Shown piece by piece: positions 36,048 to 45,381 of a stretch of DNA of 64,000 bases (positions within the stretch are counted from its first letter, which is position 1; each line of letters starts with the position of its first letter). The stretch is from JAGQOZ01 sp041399205 (GTDB lineage: Bacteria; Planctomycetota; Planctomycetia; Pirellulales; Pirellulaceae). The notes under the pieces are model-generated. The model searched no databases and was not told the origin of the DNA. It was given only the letters and a program-made list of their open reading frames with translations. A program made the translations under genes and the position numbers. Location: contig JAWKTK010000012.1 of NCBI GenBank assembly GCA_041399205.1, positions 62,001 through 126,000 of the forward strand, in the 5' to 3' direction.

Positions 36048-38087
36048 GTGCGAAAACAACGAAACATCAGCATCTCCGGCATTTTTCTGGCAATGCTTAT
36101 CGGTTATGGGCTACCGGTTGCGCAATCCGCAGAAATGACACCCTTCCAAGTGAAATTGGTCCAAGATCAAGTGCTTCCTGCTTATTGGGATGGCCAGCCT
36201 GTCGACTTGGTCAACGCCTGCAGCCAGTTGGTCGCCACCGTGCGAACCGATACGACCGCCATCGACCAGGCTCTGCGAGACGAAACGGGGCGAACTCTGC
36301 AAGAACTTGTGGTGGACGGGCGAATGCAGCTGATTCGCAGCCGTTTTGCTGGACCGCTGGCCGTGCCTTCTGAACGAGAAGTGTTGTGGGTGCTGGACGC
36401 CATCCTGCAAGACCATTCGGCCGTGATTCAGAAAATCAACGCGTCACCCGCCATGCAGCAAGATCGAGTTGATTCGGTAACGTCATTGCCGGACTTAGAG
36501 GACATGTTGTGGAAGCTACATGTGATTGGAAACCAAATCTTGACCGCGAGGCAGGAAAGCGACCAAGCAATTGCGTCCGCAAGATTATCGTTGAATCGTT
36601 TGGCCGCCGAACAAGCAGATGCCAGACGGCAGGCGGTAGCCAAATTCGAGGCACTGCAGCCCCAATTCGATTCGTTAGAAAAGCGGTCCCAACAGCAGCA
36701 GTTGCGATTTCGTATCAAGCGAATTGAAATTGCCGAACATCTATTGCGTTCGCGTTCGTCCCTTGCAGAACAAATCGAAGCGGCTTGGATTGCCGATTCA
36801 GACGGCCCGCTGGTCGCACAGCAACTGGAAAAGATCGGGTTGGAAGCGAATTTGCCCAGTGACGAATTTGCGTCCAGTCAGCTGCGAGGCAAAGTGATTA
36901 GCCAAGTGAGACGTATTCGAGAATTAGCCGGCGACGAACGAATGGAAAAGAGTCGTCTGTTTTATGACGGATTGCATTGGTGGCTACGAGGCCGCTACGG
37001 TGCAGGAGCGTACGGCTTTGGTCTGCTGAAGGACATGCGAGCGATGACGTCGCCAGAGGTTTTATTCGCTTTATACATGCCACAGGAAATGCCTATCCCT
37101 ACCGCGCCGAACGAAAGTTCGCTACCCATTCCAGAAGTCGATCGGCGACATCATTATGTCTGGATGTACGAATATCGCCGAGCGTTTCGCACAGAAGGAT
37201 CAAAGTCCACTGAACGCACGATCGCTCGTCAAGACAAACGTGAACGAGTTCAATTGCCTCGGTTCTACTGAGGACGCAACGAATATGTGCGTGGAGTTAC
37301 CACGACTAAGACTCGGAAAACGGATCTGTTTGTTTCTCAAGGGCATATTACTCGGTCAGACGTCAATCGAGCGTTCCTGTTGGTCGGTTTTTTTGAATAC
37401 GGAAATGCACTTTACAATTTTGGGCAACTGCTGCAGCGATGTTCGACGGACGAACTTTCTGCCATGGACCAGATTGTCAAACGGTACCCGGAATATGCGG
37501 TCTATTCGAATCTATCCAACAAAGTGGTTTCTGGTCCCAGCAGTTTGCAGCAGACTAGAACCAGCGACTATTCGCAAGACAAGTTACATGGCTTTGCGGC
37601 CGTCATCGCGTTGGCTCGAGTTGAGTTTGGTGCCATGCTGGCTGGTTTTACGGATTCGCCCAATCCGTACTTTTTTGTCCCGGTACACGCGTTCGATCAA
37701 AACGAATTCCAGGCATTGCTTTTGGATGGTGCCAAGACGCACTACTGGACCTTGTTGAATGATCCACAGTTGAAGCGAGTGACCACGACGGTTCCGTCCA
37801 ACCCAATTGTGTTGGCGTACAGTCGCCGATTGCTGACCGCTAGGTCCATGCTGGCCGCCGCAACTCGGTTAGGTCATGCGGAATATTCGAATGTTCAAAT
37901 GCGAGAACTGGCGTCGTGGAAAGATGCCCTGGATTCGGTACAGGGAATTTTGGTTTCCAATATTCAGATCTATCTGCAAGACCTGAGTGTCACCAAAACA
38001 AAGGATTCAACTAAAGTCCAAGAATATTCAACCGCATGCCAAGCCATGCTTCGCGCCGCCAATGCCAATGCAACCAGCGGCAAATGA
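36048..38087 (+). pseudogene. Large secreted protein, coding frame interrupted by one in-frame TGA
   Basis: From GTG 36048 (or 36045) the protein begins with a signal peptide (NISISGIFLAMLIGYGLPVAQSA), then a helical, Gln/Arg-rich region with coiled-coil character (about residues 150-260). The frame meets TGA at 37269-37271 and stays open in the same frame to 38087, encoding another 270 residues. The context RFY-stop-GRNEY fits a Trp codon changed to TGA, giving one protein of about 679 residues. Alternatively two proteins exist: GTG 37287 has AGGA twelve bases upstream. No domain was recognised. Located downstream of the ECF sigma gene, it may belong to its regulon. Confidence 0.6.
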
Positions 38088-38098
38088 TTGATTTGAGA

Positions 38099-38983
38099 TC
38101 AACGCCATGTCAATTCGGTAACTTCGCCATCATGCTTCGTATTACTGGCGATGGCGTGCAATTGCAGCGAAACGCCAGTGGCGGCAAATTTCGCTTCAAT
38201 CCAACCAACCGGTTGTTCGTCTGCGAACGAATAGCCAACGGCCGGCAGATTGATCAAATGCAAGCCGTTGCGTTGCTGGAACGAATAAACGTGCGAATGA
38301 CCAAAGAAGACCGCTTTGATTTTCTTGGCGGGATCAACAATGTCCAAGAACCGAGGCACGTCCAACAAGTCTCCGTCGTTGTCGCCCAGCGTGTGATGAA
38401 CAAAGATCACCGTTGGCGTGTCGTCTGATTCGGCCAAGTAGGTCTTCAGCCATTCGCGTTGAGCTTTCCCGAGCAGGCCTGCCACTTCGTTCACGATAAA
38501 CAGCGAATCCAAAATGACGAATCGCACCGGCTTCTGTTCCACCACAACCACATGCTTGCCTCCCGCATCGGCATCGGATTCACCCGACGTCGAATCCGCA
38601 AAGGCGGCTCGAAAGTTGACGCGATCGTCATGATTGCCCAAAGCCATGAACAACGAATGGTCGCCCAGCGGAGCGAGACACGTCTTTAGTTGCTGGTAGT
38701 CACCGGGCAGACCGACCAACCGAGCGACATCGCCACAGATGACGGTCCCGGCAACGTTGGCTTGGCTGATCTGCGGAACGATTTGATTCAAATTGTTTAC
38801 CGGCTTGAAGCCTCGAAAAGCTTCCTCGACGTCTTGGGGAATATGGGTATCTGAAAGGAGTGCCCAGTGTGATCGGTCGGTGTCGTCATTCGCTCGCACA
38901 ATCGTCACATTCGTGAAACTCGACAAGCCCGTTGCGGCGGCGATGGACAGAAAATGACGACGATTCAGTTTGTAAACACTCAT
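38099..38983 (-). CDS. Exported calcineurin-like metallophosphoesterase
   Basis: About 294 residues from ATG 38983, which puts an NRRHFLSIAAA twin-arginine-like signal at the N-terminus. The metallophosphoesterase blocks are all present: LSDTHIP, ICGDVARL, ALGNHDDR, VIFVHHTLGDND and VFFGHSHVYSF, giving the D-x-H, GD, GNHD, H and GHxH ligands for a dinuclear metal centre. The Tat-type signal suggests it folds in the cytoplasm with metal before export. Substrate cannot be read from sequence. It ends 11 bases from the convergent secreted-protein gene. Confidence 0.88.
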   Translation of the reverse strand: MSVYKLNRRHFLSIAAATGLSSFTNVTIVRANDDTDRSHWALLSDTHIPQDVEEAFRGFKPVNNLNQIVPQISQANVAGTVICGDVARLVGLPGDYQQLKTCLAPLGDHSLFMALGNHDDRVNFRAAFADSTSGESDADAGGKHVVVVEQKPVRFVILDSLFIVNEVAGLLGKAQREWLKTYLAESDDTPTVIFVHHTLGDNDGDLLDVPRFLDIVDPAKKIKAVFFGHSHVYSFQQRNGLHLINLPAVGYSFADEQPVGWIEAKFAATGVSLQLHAIASNTKHDGEVTELTWR

Positions 38984-39104
38984 CTGAGACCCATGGATTC
39001 GAAATTGGAACGATTCTAAGAAATTTTGACTTGAGCCCACTGGAAATATGGGTAGACTAAAAGCTTGCTTAGTTTTACTAGTTTACCACAAGGGCGTATT
39101 TTCC

Positions 39105-39776
39105 ATGAAGACAGCATCTTTTGCAGTATTGCTCGTCGGTATTGTAACGCAGCTGGCCAGTGCCGGCTTGCAGTTGGATATTCAGGCAATTGATTCGGAC
39201 ACAATCAAACTCACTTTTTCGGGCTCCGATAATTTCCTAAGCGGAAGCATGATGCACACGCTTGTCGCTTCGGGGCGAGCACAATGGTCGGATTTTGACG
39301 TCGATTTCTTCCACTATACTGAAAACAACGGTTTTCTTTCGTCCACCGCACTTACAGTGGATTCGAACACGTTGATGTTTTCTTCCGCCAGCGGTGGTTC
39401 GGTGGCAATCGACGAGATCTATTTTGATGACGACCCGAATGGAACCTATACAGGCTTGTTCGACGATATCGGCTTTTCGACAATGTCAAATTTTAGCTAT
39501 AACGACGGTGAGCTAATGTCGGTGTCAGGAATGATGCAGCTGTCTGGTTCCGTTGTGGTATCCGGAAGCCCAGTTGGTATCGCCAGTTTATTCGACTACG
39601 GCGTCAATACGATGGCGCCGGCATCGACGACCGAGCAACCGTTTTCGAACGGGCCCAAGTTAAACGTCTCGGCCGTACCGGAACCTAGTTCTTGGATTCT
39701 GCTTTCGCTGATCACGGGATTGGTGGTTACGCGAAACGGCGTGAAGCGATTATTCGCTCGCTGGTTCTCGAAGTAA
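39105..39776 (+). CDS. PEP-CTERM surface protein
   Basis: A 223-residue protein from ATG 39105 (MKTASFAVLLVGIVTQLASAG signal peptide). The mature part is Ser/Gly/Asp-rich with beta-strand character. The C-terminus has a PEP-CTERM sorting signal: VPEPSSW, a hydrophobic helix (ILLSLITGLVV), and a basic tail (RLFARWFSK). Such proteins are handled by an exosortase, which is not encoded in this window. The frame is open 19 codons upstream, but the signal peptide fixes the start. A clean intrinsic terminator follows 37 bases after the stop. Confidence 0.85.
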   Translation: MKTASFAVLLVGIVTQLASAGLQLDIQAIDSDTIKLTFSGSDNFLSGSMMHTLVASGRAQWSDFDVDFFHYTENNGFLSSTALTVDSNTLMFSSASGGSVAIDEIYFDDDPNGTYTGLFDDIGFSTMSNFSYNDGELMSVSGMMQLSGSVVVSGSPVGIASLFDYGVNTMAPASTTEQPFSNGPKLNVSAVPEPSSWILLSLITGLVVTRNGVKRLFARWFSK

Positions 39777-39813
39777 GTCGAGCCGTCGAGAAAACTAGAA
39801 AACAAATAAGCAG

Positions 39814-39844
39814 AGCCGAACGAGGATATCGTTCGGCTTTTTTC
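39814..39844 (+). terminator. Intrinsic terminator of the PEP-CTERM gene
   Basis: Stem agccgaacga / tcgttcggct around a 3-5 base loop, followed by a run of T ending at 39844. One of the clearest Rho-independent terminators in the window. Confidence 0.9.
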
Positions 39845-40037
39845 ATGGCCTGAAAAACTGGTGCCATCAATATCGCCAGCGGCCCATAAACATGACACTT
39901 GCGCCACGCCTGCGATGCCTAACAAGGCCAAAGCCGTGCGTGTCCGACTCGTCTGGGTGGTCAAGACTGGAAGGCGAAAGGTAGCCAAACAAGCACAAGC
40001 TGGTAACCGGTCGCGGAATCCCCTTTCACGCTCCATT

Positions 40038-40059
40038 CGACGGCATAGAAATGCCGTCG
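40038..40059. repeat. Perfect 9-bp hairpin with AGAA loop
   Basis: cgacggcat (40038-40046), loop agaa, atgccgtcg (40051-40059). It lies between the PEP-CTERM gene and the convergent helicase gene. There is no T-run on the helicase side, so it may be a repeat-family hairpin rather than a terminator; no second copy was seen here. Confidence 0.6.
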
Positions 40060-40086
40060 TACGTACGGATCTACTGAACAGGCTTA

Positions 40087-41847
40087 CTAACGCACTTTCG
40101 CTGCTGCCGGCTTCTTGCCTTTGCGTTTCTTGCCAAAGTTGGACTTAGGCTTCGACTTGTGGTGCTTGCGGAATTCGCGATCGCGTACTTCCGCGTCCAT
40201 CTGAGCGATATTCAGCTGACGTCCCGCCACCCAAACTCGCTTTAGCGTCTGAAAAATGCTCTTCGGCATGCCCATCGGCAAGTCCACGATCGTATGGTCT
40301 CGCAGAATCTTGATTCGCCCGATATCGGTATTGGACAGTCCTGTTTCATTGGCGATGGCGCCGACAATGTTTTTGGGCAGGACGCCGTGAATGCGACCGA
40401 CGTCCAAGCGGAAACGGTCCATGCCGGCCGCCAATGGTCCCAGTGGTCTGTCTTCTTTGCCGCCGCGAGCATCCTGATCGGATCGCTCTTTCCGTTCTCG
40501 TTTTTCTTTCTTCGGTGGATCTTGCATCAGCAACGGGGTGTCGCCTTGAGCCATGCAGGCTAGCGCCGCGGCAATCTGCTGAATCGACGTTTCGGGGCAT
40601 TCGGCGTGAAATTCCTGAATCAGTTGGCCGAACAATATCGTTTCAGGACGGTCCAGCGATTCTGCCATGCGTCGTTTAAAATTGACAATGCGTTGTGAAT
40701 TGATCATTTCCGCCGAAGGAACTCGCATCGGTTCAATTCGCTGTTTGGTAATCTTCTCCAAGTTCCGCAACAGGCCTTTTTCGCGAGGTTCCACGAACAG
40801 AATCGCTTGGCCACTGCGTCCCGCTCGTCCCGTTCGCCCGATCCGATGAATATACGATTCAGTGTCACGCGGCAGGTCAAAATTGACCACGTGGCTGATA
40901 CGTTGCACGTCCAAGCCTCGAGCAGCCACGTCGGTGGCCACCAGCACGTCCAGCTTACCGTCCTTAAGTTGTTCAATCGATCGTTCGCGTTGGCTCTGCG
41001 CCATGTCACCGTTAATGGCAACCGCTTTATGTCCGGCGGCCACCAAATGTTCAGCCAATTCGACGGTGCGGCTCTTGGTGCGAACAAAAATGATCACACC
41101 ATCGGTTGGTTCACCTTCTAAGACTCGAGTCAAATCGTCGAACTTCTGCCGATGCCGACTGATCAGATACCGTTGGTGGACGGTTTCGGCGGTTTTGGTG
41201 CTCATCTCGATGGCCACTTCCACCGGATCTTTCAGATATTTTTGCGCGATCGCTCGAATGGGCTTCGGCATGGTGGCAGAAAACAGGGCAATTTGTCGGC
41301 CCATGGGCGTTTGGCTCATGACCCATTCCACATCGTCCACAAAGCCCATTCGCAGCATTTCGTCGGCTTCGTCCAAGACCAAGCACGACAGATTATCCAG
41401 CGCTAAAGTTCCGCGACGCATATGATCCATCACTCGGCCTGGCGTGCCCACGACCACATGAACGCCTTGTCGAAGTCGGCTAATCTGCGGTTGGTAGTCC
41501 GCGCGCCGTAGATCGCAACGCTTTTTGAATCCGGGCAACTGCTGAGCGTATCGATCGAAGGAAGCTGGCGACTTGGATGGCCAATTCTCGCGTGGGAGCA
41601 AGAACCAAGACTTGTGGATTGGGATTCGTGAGTCGATTCGATCCAAAAGCGGCAGAACGTCGGCAATTTTTCCGGTTCCGGTTTGTGCTTGCCCAATGAC
41701 GTCTCGACCACTAACAGGTGTGGAATCGTATCTGCTTGAATACCGGTGGGTTCTTGGTATTCCAGCTGCGCTAACATGGCAGCGATCGATTCGCTCAGAC
41801 CGAGCGATTGAAGAAATGGCCCGACTTGCGACAGCAATTTCCGACAT
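40087..41847 (-). pseudogene. DEAD-box RNA helicase (CsdA/DeaD type) with several N-terminal frameshifts
   Basis: The frame from 41847 to 40087 contains DEAD-box motif I (AQTGTGK), GG/TPGR, VLDEADEM (motif II), SATMP, the second RecA domain with ARGLDV and HRIGRTGRAGR, a DbpA-like RNA-binding domain (DVGRIHGVLPKNIVGAIANETG) and a basic Lys-rich tail. In the first 120 codons the expected residues jump between frames: FLQSLGLSESIAAMLAQLEYQEPTGIQ lies in another frame (about 41740-41815), and NPQVLVLAPTRELAIQVAS and SVAIYG in yet others (about 41500-41625). At least four indels are needed. Downstream of 41490 the frame is clean. It probably unwinds structured RNA at low temperature or in ribosome assembly. 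The damage looks like consensus error. Confidence 0.82.
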
Positions 41848-42185
41848 ATTTAAATAATCCGTGACTCGATGGACGACCCCTCAATTCTGCCAAAACCAAA
41901 GCAACGATGGTCCAGCATTGGACATAGAGTGTCATGACAAGGCGAAGAAGTATGAACGTATTCGTTTGGTTCCGTATCGCCTCGATCAACACGCCCGAAC
42001 ATTGGGCTTCGTGCCGGCGGAGAGGGTACCCGTCATTCACAAGCACGACAAAAATTCTCTAAGTAGTAACAACAGTATCGACGTTGGCCGAAAAAAGCGA
42101 GGGGCAATCTGCAGTTTTTCGTTTCAATTTATGGATGCCCAGGAATCGCAAACCGATCGATCTTTGTCGACTTCCCGGTCTGCAT
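41848..42185. other. Intergenic gap upstream of the helicase, no gene seen
   Basis: 338 bases between the helicase start and the folA stop, both on the minus strand. It should contain the helicase promoter and 5' leader. Open frames here are short and overlap on both strands without a ribosome-binding site or recognisable protein. Confidence 0.4.
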
Positions 42186-42674
42186 TCAACCATTGCGGTC
42201 GAACGTTTGGAACGAATAGGCAAAATCCAGCGGTTCTTTAGCCGGAAAATGTTCATTGGAAACCAGCGTCCATTCGTCCCAATTCCATTCCGGAAAGGTG
42301 ACGTCGCCATCGAAGGGGCGGTGGATTCGCGTCAAATAAAGCCGATGGGCCATGGGTGCCGCTAGTTGGAACAGTCGGGCTCCGCCAATCACAAACGCTT
42401 CGTCCGATTCTTGGCAAAGGGTCATTGCGGCGTCCAGCGACGATACCACTTCACAGCCGACCGGAGCAAAGTCGGCGGACTGACTTAACACAATGGATCG
42501 CCGGCCGGGCAAAGGACGGCCAATGGACTCCCACGTCTTGCGGCCCATCAATATGGGGTGCCCCATGGTGATGCGTTTGAAACGTTTTAGGTCGGCTGGC
42601 AAGTGCCACGGCAGGTCGTTTTGTTTGCCAATGACACCATTTTCTGCCACGGCCACAATTAGGGAAAGACGCAT
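42186..42674 (-). CDS. folA: Dihydrofolate reductase
   Basis: An intact 162-residue enzyme reducing dihydrofolate to tetrahydrofolate with NADPH. It starts LSLIVAVAENGVIGKQNDLPWHLPADLKRFK, giving the substrate/cofactor-binding loop and the conserved acidic/Trp region, followed by GRKTWESIGRPLPGR (cofactor site) and FVIGGARLFQLA. The C-terminal half includes TRIHRPFDGDVTFPEW. It lies 51 bases downstream of thyA, the enzyme that makes dihydrofolate, forming the usual thyA-folA pair. Unlike thyA, its frame is clean over its whole length. Confidence 0.95.
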   Translation of the reverse strand: MRLSLIVAVAENGVIGKQNDLPWHLPADLKRFKRITMGHPILMGRKTWESIGRPLPGRRSIVLSQSADFAPVGCEVVSSLDAAMTLCQESDEAFVIGGARLFQLAAPMAHRLYLTRIHRPFDGDVTFPEWNWDEWTLVSNEHFPAKEPLDFAYSFQTFDRNG

Positions 42675-42725
42675 GAAATTGCTCCGGAAAGGACGCGTCC
42701 CAATCGGTTCGAACCAGAAATTGGA

Positions 42726-43524
42726 CTACACGGCAACCTTGGCAGAAATGTGAGGATGCGGATCGTAGTTGGCAAACTGAAAATCTTCAGAAGAAATCAA
42801 AAATCGAATCAACCTTGCGACCAATCTGTAGCGACAGTAGTGGCGAGGCGAACGACTGAGCTGCAAACAGCTTGATCCAATGGTCGTATACAGATGCGGC
42901 GTCCCCTAGTGTATGCACGAATTTCACCGAGGTTGCAGATTCGTCACATACGCCATCATTGCGGTCAGTAACGCATAAGGAAGCAATGTTGAACGGCACT
43001 CCTAAAGACGTCAGCACTTCGCTGGTACAGTTGGCAGGGAAAGTCTGCCTTCGGCCACATAGAACTGGAACAATAAATGACACGGAGGCAAGGCCATCTT
43101 GGGCACGTCGGGCCACGTTCCAAGCAGAAACAATCAATCGACGAGAATCGGGGTTGGTGCGAATTTGTTCGACCACTTGACTGATCTGATCAATGCCGCT
43201 GGCATCACCAACCGGCGCGCCCCAAGATCGCCATTGACGGCCGTAAACGGTCCGAGATTCCCTTGCGACCGGCCCATTCGTCCCAAATGGTGACTCGGTT
43301 GTCATTTAAGTAGCCGACGTTAGTGTCGCCGCGGGAGGAACCAAAGTAGTTCGTGGATAATGGATCGAGTGTGCAGTTTCTTGGTGGTCAGCAGCGGGAA
43401 AACCTTCAGCCAGATTGAATCGCATTTGGTAACCAAATACGCTTAGCGCGCCCGTACCCGTGCGGTCTGACTTTTCTGTTCCGTTGTCTAAAATGTGTTG
43501 AAGCAAATTCAGGTAAGTCTGCAC
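42726..43524 (-). pseudogene. thyA: Thymidylate synthase with many small indels
   Basis: The start is GTG 43524 with a perfect AAAGGAGG upstream; the natural stop is TAG at 42728-42726 after YDPHPHISAKVAV. In between, ThyA motifs appear in order but in changing frames: TYLNLLQHILDNGTEKSDRTGTG, GDTNVGYLNDNRVTIWDEWA, YGRQWRSW, NPDSRRLIVSAWNVA, LGVPFNIAS, FVHTLGDA and GRKVDSIFDF. At least six insertions or deletions of one or two bases, mostly in C or T runs, are needed to read it. The span of 799 bases matches a normal protein of about 265 residues. It methylates dUMP to dTMP. Residue conservation argues for sequence error rather than old decay. Confidence 0.88.
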
Positions 43525-43608
43525 GTGCGCCTCCTTTGCTGGGCTTCGAGTGGTCGGCGAATATTCTTTTCTGTCGGAGATTCTTTTCCGCGTGACAGCC
43601 ACCTAGCT

Positions 43609-43637
43609 GTCTTTCAGTAACACTCCCACCAACGCAA
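43609..43637 (-). pseudogene. Remnant of a second purine nucleoside phosphorylase 3' end
   Basis: Reading the minus strand from 43637, codons give ALVGVLLKDS then TAG, matching the C-terminal ALIGALLKDS of the intact phosphorylase 150 bases away. The differences are mainly at third codon positions, so it looks like a diverged copy of real coding sequence. A REPIN-like repeat lies directly beside it. Confidence 0.5.
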
Positions 43638-43710
43638 GTCGTTCGTAGTCCCGCCTTTAGGCGGAAATCTCCAGCAAAACCAATTCCGCCTAAAGGCGGG
43701 ACTACCAACT
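43638..43710 (+). repeat. REPIN-like paired hairpin repeat, copy 3
   Basis: Left unit 43638-43669 (contains gttcgtagtcccgcctttag) and right unit 43682-43710 in inverted orientation. The internal palindromes read gcctttaggc and gcctaaaggc, again with compensating changes relative to copies 1 and 2. It lies between the phosphorylase gene and thyA. Confidence 0.88.
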
Positions 43711-43747
43711 AAACCGGAACGACCAACTAATTCTTGACGCTGTCGGA

Positions 43748-43783
43748 TTAGTAACTGTCTTTTAGTAACTGTCTTTTAGTAAC
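43748..43783 (+). repeat. 14-bp tandem repeat over the phosphorylase stop codon
   Basis: The unit ttagtaactgtctt occurs at 43748-43761 and 43762-43775, with a partial third copy to 43783. It repeats the sequence coding the last residues (KDSY and stop) of the purine nucleoside phosphorylase. Confidence 0.85.
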
Positions 43784-44586
43784 GCCCCTATTAACGCCCG
43801 TAGTTTCGGTTCCGCTGGCTTGGCTGCAGCAATGACTTCTTCTCCGCTGGTGGTTCCTAATGTATCGGGGCGGCACAGGTTGGTGACGGCGGAAAATGCG
43901 GTGACCGTCAGTCCGACGTGTCGAGCGGCAATGACTTCGGGGACCGTGGACATGCCTACGACGTCGGCACCCAAGCGACGTAGCATGCGATATTCTGCTC
44001 GAGTTTCATAGTTGGGCCCCAGCAGCGCCGCGTAAACTCCTTGACGCAACGGAAAGCCCAGTTCGTTCGCGATGCGGTGCGCCTGTTGGATCGATTTGAC
44101 ATCGTATGGGGCAGACATATCAGGGAAACGAGGCCCCACAGCATCGTCGTTCGGACCGACTAATGGATTACGAAAGTGCAAATTGATGTGGTCTTCAATG
44201 ACCATTAGATCACCCGAATCAAACGCGGGATTCAATCCTCCGCTGGCATTGGACACAACTAAATGTTCCACGCCCAAAGCCTTCATGATCCGAATTGGGA
44301 ATGTGACCGTTGCCGGCGAATGGCCTTCATACAGATGAAATCGACCCTGCATCACTGCCAACGATTTTCCGTGCACCGAACCGCAAATCCAGTGACCCGT
44401 ATGACCGGTTGCCGAGCATTCCGGGAAATGGGGAATTTTGCGGAAGGGAATGCGATGATGGACTTCCATATCGTCCACAAGTCCGCCCAGCCCCGTCCCC
44501 AAGATGATTCCGGTCCGCGGCGGAACTGGATAATACTGTTTCAGATAAACGCACGCTTGATTGAATTCGTCCGCCGAAAACGCCAT
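43762..44586 (-). CDS. punA: Purine nucleoside phosphorylase (trimeric PNP type)
   Basis: About 274 residues from ATG 44586, preceded by an AGGGAAGG-type site; the frame extends 20 codons further. It cleaves purine (deoxy)nucleosides with phosphate to base and (deoxy)ribose-1-phosphate. Class II signature parts are visible: GIILGTGLGGL (phosphate loop), HFPECSATGHTGHW, MQGRFHLYEGH, VVSNASGGLNP and GPNYETRAEYRMLRRLGADVVGMSTVPEVIAARH, with Glu and Asn residues that bind the purine. It lies 63 bases downstream of deoC, which uses the sugar phosphate product. The 3' end is duplicated in tandem. Confidence 0.94.
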   Translation of the reverse strand: MAFSADEFNQACVYLKQYYPVPPRTGIILGTGLGGLVDDMEVHHRIPFRKIPHFPECSATGHTGHWICGSVHGKSLAVMQGRFHLYEGHSPATVTFPIRIMKALGVEHLVVSNASGGLNPAFDSGDLMVIEDHINLHFRNPLVGPNDDAVGPRFPDMSAPYDVKSIQQAHRIANELGFPLRQGVYAALLGPNYETRAEYRMLRRLGADVVGMSTVPEVIAARHVGLTVTAFSAVTNLCRPDTLGTTSGEEVIAAAKPAEPKLRALIGALLKDSY

Positions 44587-44649
44587 GACCAAGATGCCTT
44601 CCCTGAGTGTTTTTGTTCGAGGAATCGAAGTTGGGAAATGTTTCACCGC

Positions 44650-45360
44650 TTAGTAGCTGGATGAATCTTCCGCTTCGCCTTGCGCAATAGCCTCGGACGC
44701 ACTGGTGCCCAACCGAGTAGCACCGTTATCAACCATGCGTCGCGCGTCGTCGGCCGACCGAATTCCGCCAGACGCTTTGACTTGCACATTGCCGAAGATA
44801 TGCTCCTTCATCAATTGCACGTCTTCCAAGGTTGCGCCGGTGTAGTTGTAGTCCCCACTGGTTTGCTTGGTATAGCCGAACCCGGTAGACGTTTTCACAA
44901 AGTCCGCACCGACTCGGCTGCAAATTTCACAAAGTCGAATCTTGTCTTCGCGTCGAGTGACATAGTCGGTTTCAAAAATGACTTTGCAGATCGCGGCGTA
45001 GGAATGAGCGGTATCGACCACAGAGCGAATGTCAGCTTCCACGTATTCCCATTCGCCGCTTAGAACCTTGCCGATATTGACAACCATGTCTACTTCGTGA
45101 GCCCCTTCTTCGCAGGCAATTTTCGTTTCCAACATTTTAACGTGGGTGGCATTCGAACCATGCGGGAAACCAATTACGGTGCCAATTCGAACTCGAGAAC
45201 CATCCAGGACATTTCTGGCAATGGAGATTGCGTACGGCTTTACGCAGACGCTGGCAACGGCCAATTTCTTGGCCAGTTCACAGCCTTGACGAATTTCGCC
45301 GTCAGTCATGGTCGGATGGAGTAAAGCATGGTCAATCATGCTGGTCAGCGAATCACCCAC
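44650..45360 (-). CDS. deoC: Deoxyribose-phosphate aldolase
   Basis: About 236 residues from GTG 45360, which has AAGGAG eight bases upstream; the frame is open to 45381. It splits 2-deoxyribose-5-phosphate into acetaldehyde and glyceraldehyde-3-phosphate through a Schiff-base lysine. Motifs: IDHALLHP at the N-terminus, GTVIGFPHG, KVIFETDYV and FVKTSTGFG (catalytic Lys), then VQVKASGGIRSADDA (second essential Lys). It precedes the purine nucleoside phosphorylase on the same strand, forming a nucleoside-salvage operon. No deoR-type regulator is nearby. Confidence 0.95.
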   Translation of the reverse strand: MGDSLTSMIDHALLHPTMTDGEIRQGCELAKKLAVASVCVKPYAISIARNVLDGSRVRIGTVIGFPHGSNATHVKMLETKIACEEGAHEVDMVVNIGKVLSGEWEYVEADIRSVVDTAHSYAAICKVIFETDYVTRREDKIRLCEICSRVGADFVKTSTGFGYTKQTSGDYNYTGATLEDVQLMKEHIFGNVQVKASGGIRSADDARRMVDNGATRLGTSASEAIAQGEAEDSSSY

Positions 45361-45381
45361 GGAACATTCTCCTTCAAGCAC

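Noticed and set aside
37269..37271. TGA as a selenocysteine codon
   Set aside because: Context suggests Trp; no redox motif, no hairpin of SECIS type just after it, and the formate dehydrogenase in the window uses Cys.
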